A stretch of DNA of 5,704 bases, taken from NCBI GenBank assembly GCA_937910665.1, contig CALEPR010000201.1, positions 1 to 5,704 on the forward strand, written 5' to 3'. Each line of letters opens with the position of its first letter. Within the stretch, counting starts at the first letter, position 1. The DNA is from an uncultured Selenomonadales bacterium (GTDB taxonomy: Bacteria; Bacillota; Negativicutes; Selenomonadales; Selenomonadaceae). The notes beneath the pieces are model-generated. The model saw only the letters and a list, made by a program, of their open reading frames with translations, did not search any database and had not been told where the DNA came from. Shown here piece after piece: positions 4,834-5,704 of this stretch. A program made the position numbers and the translations under genes.

Positions 4834-5595
4834 TTACAAATTTAAAATAAATTTTTCGCCGGGCGCAAGTGCGTGAACTCTGTCAGGATTTTTTACAACT
4901 TTTGCTAATTCTTCAGGATCGCCGTTGAAAGTATTCATTTGTGGAGCGTCAACGCTGCCCCAGTGAATACAAATTAAATCTGCGTTTGGATAAGTATTTG
5001 CCATTTTTACTGCGCCGTCAAAAGTTATAGGCCAACTGTTATCAGCGAAGTCCATCAAAATTACGTCGGGCTGTGGCATTTCCAAATGTTCTTTCAAAAG
5101 TCGCGAATCGCCAGGCAACCAAATTTTGCCGTCCAAAGTTTCAATCCAAAAGCCGCAATAATCTTCAAGTTTATAATCGCGCCAATGATGTTTTTCAGAA
5201 AAATTTTTCCAGTTGTGCTCGGCAGGTGCCAAAGTAAATTTTATTTCGCCGACTGAAAAAGTTTCGCCAATTTCGTGACCAATTCCATTCAAACCTTCGC
5301 CGCGAATCAATCCTGCGACAAATTTTGGCGCGTGATATTCTTTGCAAATTTTTTCAACGTCGTGCAAAGTCGGTTTGCTGAAATGATCGTTGTCATCGTG
5401 AGTAAATAAAATTGCGTCGAGCTCAGGAATTTTTTTCGGCAAAATCCGCATATCAATTAACAAATCCATGTCGAAACCTTCAAGCAGAGGATCAATCATA
5501 ATTTTTGTGCCGCGACTGTTAATAAAAATACTTGCGTTACCAAGCCAATAAATCGCCGTGCCGTCAATTTTTCCAAAATCTTTTTCGGTGAGCAT
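4834..5595 (-). CDS. UlaG-like metallo-beta-lactamase-fold hydrolase
   Basis: A 253-residue metal-dependent hydrolase of the MBL fold, closest in style to the UlaG/NAPE-PLD-like group ('Zn-dependent hydrolase of the beta-lactamase fold'); substrate unknown. Visible elements: IYWLGNASIFI (15-25) and IMIDPLL (32-38) at the N-terminus, THDDNDHF (65-72), the metal-ligand region EHNW (His127), LPGDS (Asp163) and IHWGS (His211). The core motif is H-x-D-x-D-H where most MBL proteins have H-x-H-x-D-H, so one metal site is altered. No signal peptide or membrane segment is seen. The start at ATG 5595 fits the family N-terminus, but no ribosome binding site is visible upstream, and an IS30-type element ends about 30-40 bases away; the native upstream region may have been lost. 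A small terminator follows at 4796-4814. Confidence 0.88.
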   Translation of the reverse strand: MLTEKDFGKIDGTAIYWLGNASIFINSRGTKIMIDPLLEGFDMDLLIDMRILPKKIPELDAILFTHDDNDHFSKPTLHDVEKICKEYHAPKFVAGLIRGEGLNGIGHEIGETFSVGEIKFTLAPAEHNWKNFSEKHHWRDYKLEDYCGFWIETLDGKIWLPGDSRLLKEHLEMPQPDVILMDFADNSWPITFDGAVKMANTYPNADLICIHWGSVDAPQMNTFNGDPEELAKVVKNPDRVHALAPGEKFILNL

Positions 5596-5626
5596 AATCG
5601 TCGCACTTGGTATCGCTTGACCTTTT

Positions 5627-5704
5627 CTTGAATTGTCAAGTGAAGTGCCACGAAGTAGAAAAATAAATTTCTGCCGGAGTTTTGTAGCCCAAACATTTTC
5701 TTGG
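5627..5704 (-). mobile_element. End of an IS30-family insertion sequence (partial)
   Basis: The right edge of the window carries the 3' end of an IS30-type transposase gene and just beyond it the sequence CTTGACAATTCAAG (minus strand, 5640-5627), an inverted repeat with 5-bp arms. IS30 elements usually end within a few tens of bases of the transposase stop, often with a GCACTT..TTGACAATT-like terminal repeat, so I place the boundary near 5627, give or take about 10 bases. The other end of the element lies outside the window. Confidence 0.6.
5636..5704 (-). CDS. IS30-family transposase, C-terminal fragment
   Basis: The frame from the window edge reads PRKCLGYKTPAEIYFSTSW followed by HFT and a TGA stop at 5636-5638. 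This is the characteristic C-terminus of IS30-family DDE transposases ('NNRPRKCLGYKTPxE-x-F....HFT/LHLT'). Only 22 residues are inside the window, so I cannot tell whether the gene is intact; the fragment itself shows no damage. Confidence 0.85.
   Translation of the reverse strand, partial: PRKCLGYKTPAEIYFSTSWHFT

Noticed and set aside
4100..4850. Plus-strand ORFs at 4100-4384, 4353-4616 and 4623-4850
   Set aside because: All are antisense to the well-supported acetyltransferase gene and lack family features.
5496..5696. Minus-strand ORF of 66 codons across the IS end
   Set aside because: It is an out-of-frame reading: the correct frame gives the IS30 transposase C-terminus, and the rest overlaps the hydrolase gene.

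Overview
The window is AT-rich DNA in which every recognisable gene lies on the minus strand, so transcription runs from base 5704 towards base 1. Strong AGGAGG-type ribosome binding sites, TTG/GTG starts, an ECF-type biotin transporter subunit, a biotin synthase with the cysteine pattern seen in strict anaerobes, and a Tat-type signal peptide suggest an anaerobic low-GC Firmicute. A Negativicutes (Selenomonadales-like) gut or rumen bacterium is my guess. This is inference from gene style, not a phylogenetic result.

Layout in the direction of transcription. (1) 5704-5627: the last 22 residues of an IS30-family transposase and the end of its element. (2) 5595-4834: an UlaG-like metallo-beta-lactamase-fold hydrolase whose start lies about 30-40 bases from the IS end and has no visible ribosome binding site. 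(3) 4814-4796: a small terminator hairpin, directly followed by a -10 box. (4) 4763-2666: a probable operon of a CatA-like acetyltransferase, a BrnT-type RNase toxin, a very short BrnA-like partner lacking the usual DNA-binding domain, and a Tat-exported metallophosphoesterase. (5) 2669-2641: a good sigma-A promoter whose -35 box overlaps the phosphoesterase stop codon. (6) 2616-480: a three-gene biotin operon: a MaoC/hotdog-like protein of unknown function, the biotin transporter S-component bioY, and bioB. (7) 479-1: a gene-free stretch with a hairpin terminator and short direct repeats.

How the genes fit together. BioY imports biotin (or possibly dethiobiotin) with an ECF energising module encoded elsewhere, and BioB converts dethiobiotin to biotin. 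No bioA, bioD or bioF is present here. The first gene of the operon resembles a MaoC-type acyl hydratase with its catalytic His replaced by Tyr; its place in the operon suggests a link to biotin or its acyl precursor. BioB has Ser where classical BioB has the first [2Fe-2S] cysteine, plus two extra cysteines before the radical-SAM motif, which points to the 'type II' auxiliary-cluster enzymes of anaerobes.

The most unusual DNA feature is the bioY-bioB spacer, which is almost wholly a mosaic of three blocks of 7-base repeats. Other points worth a second look are the toxin partner without a ribbon-helix-helix domain, the hotdog-like gene, and the IS30 end next to the hydrolase gene.
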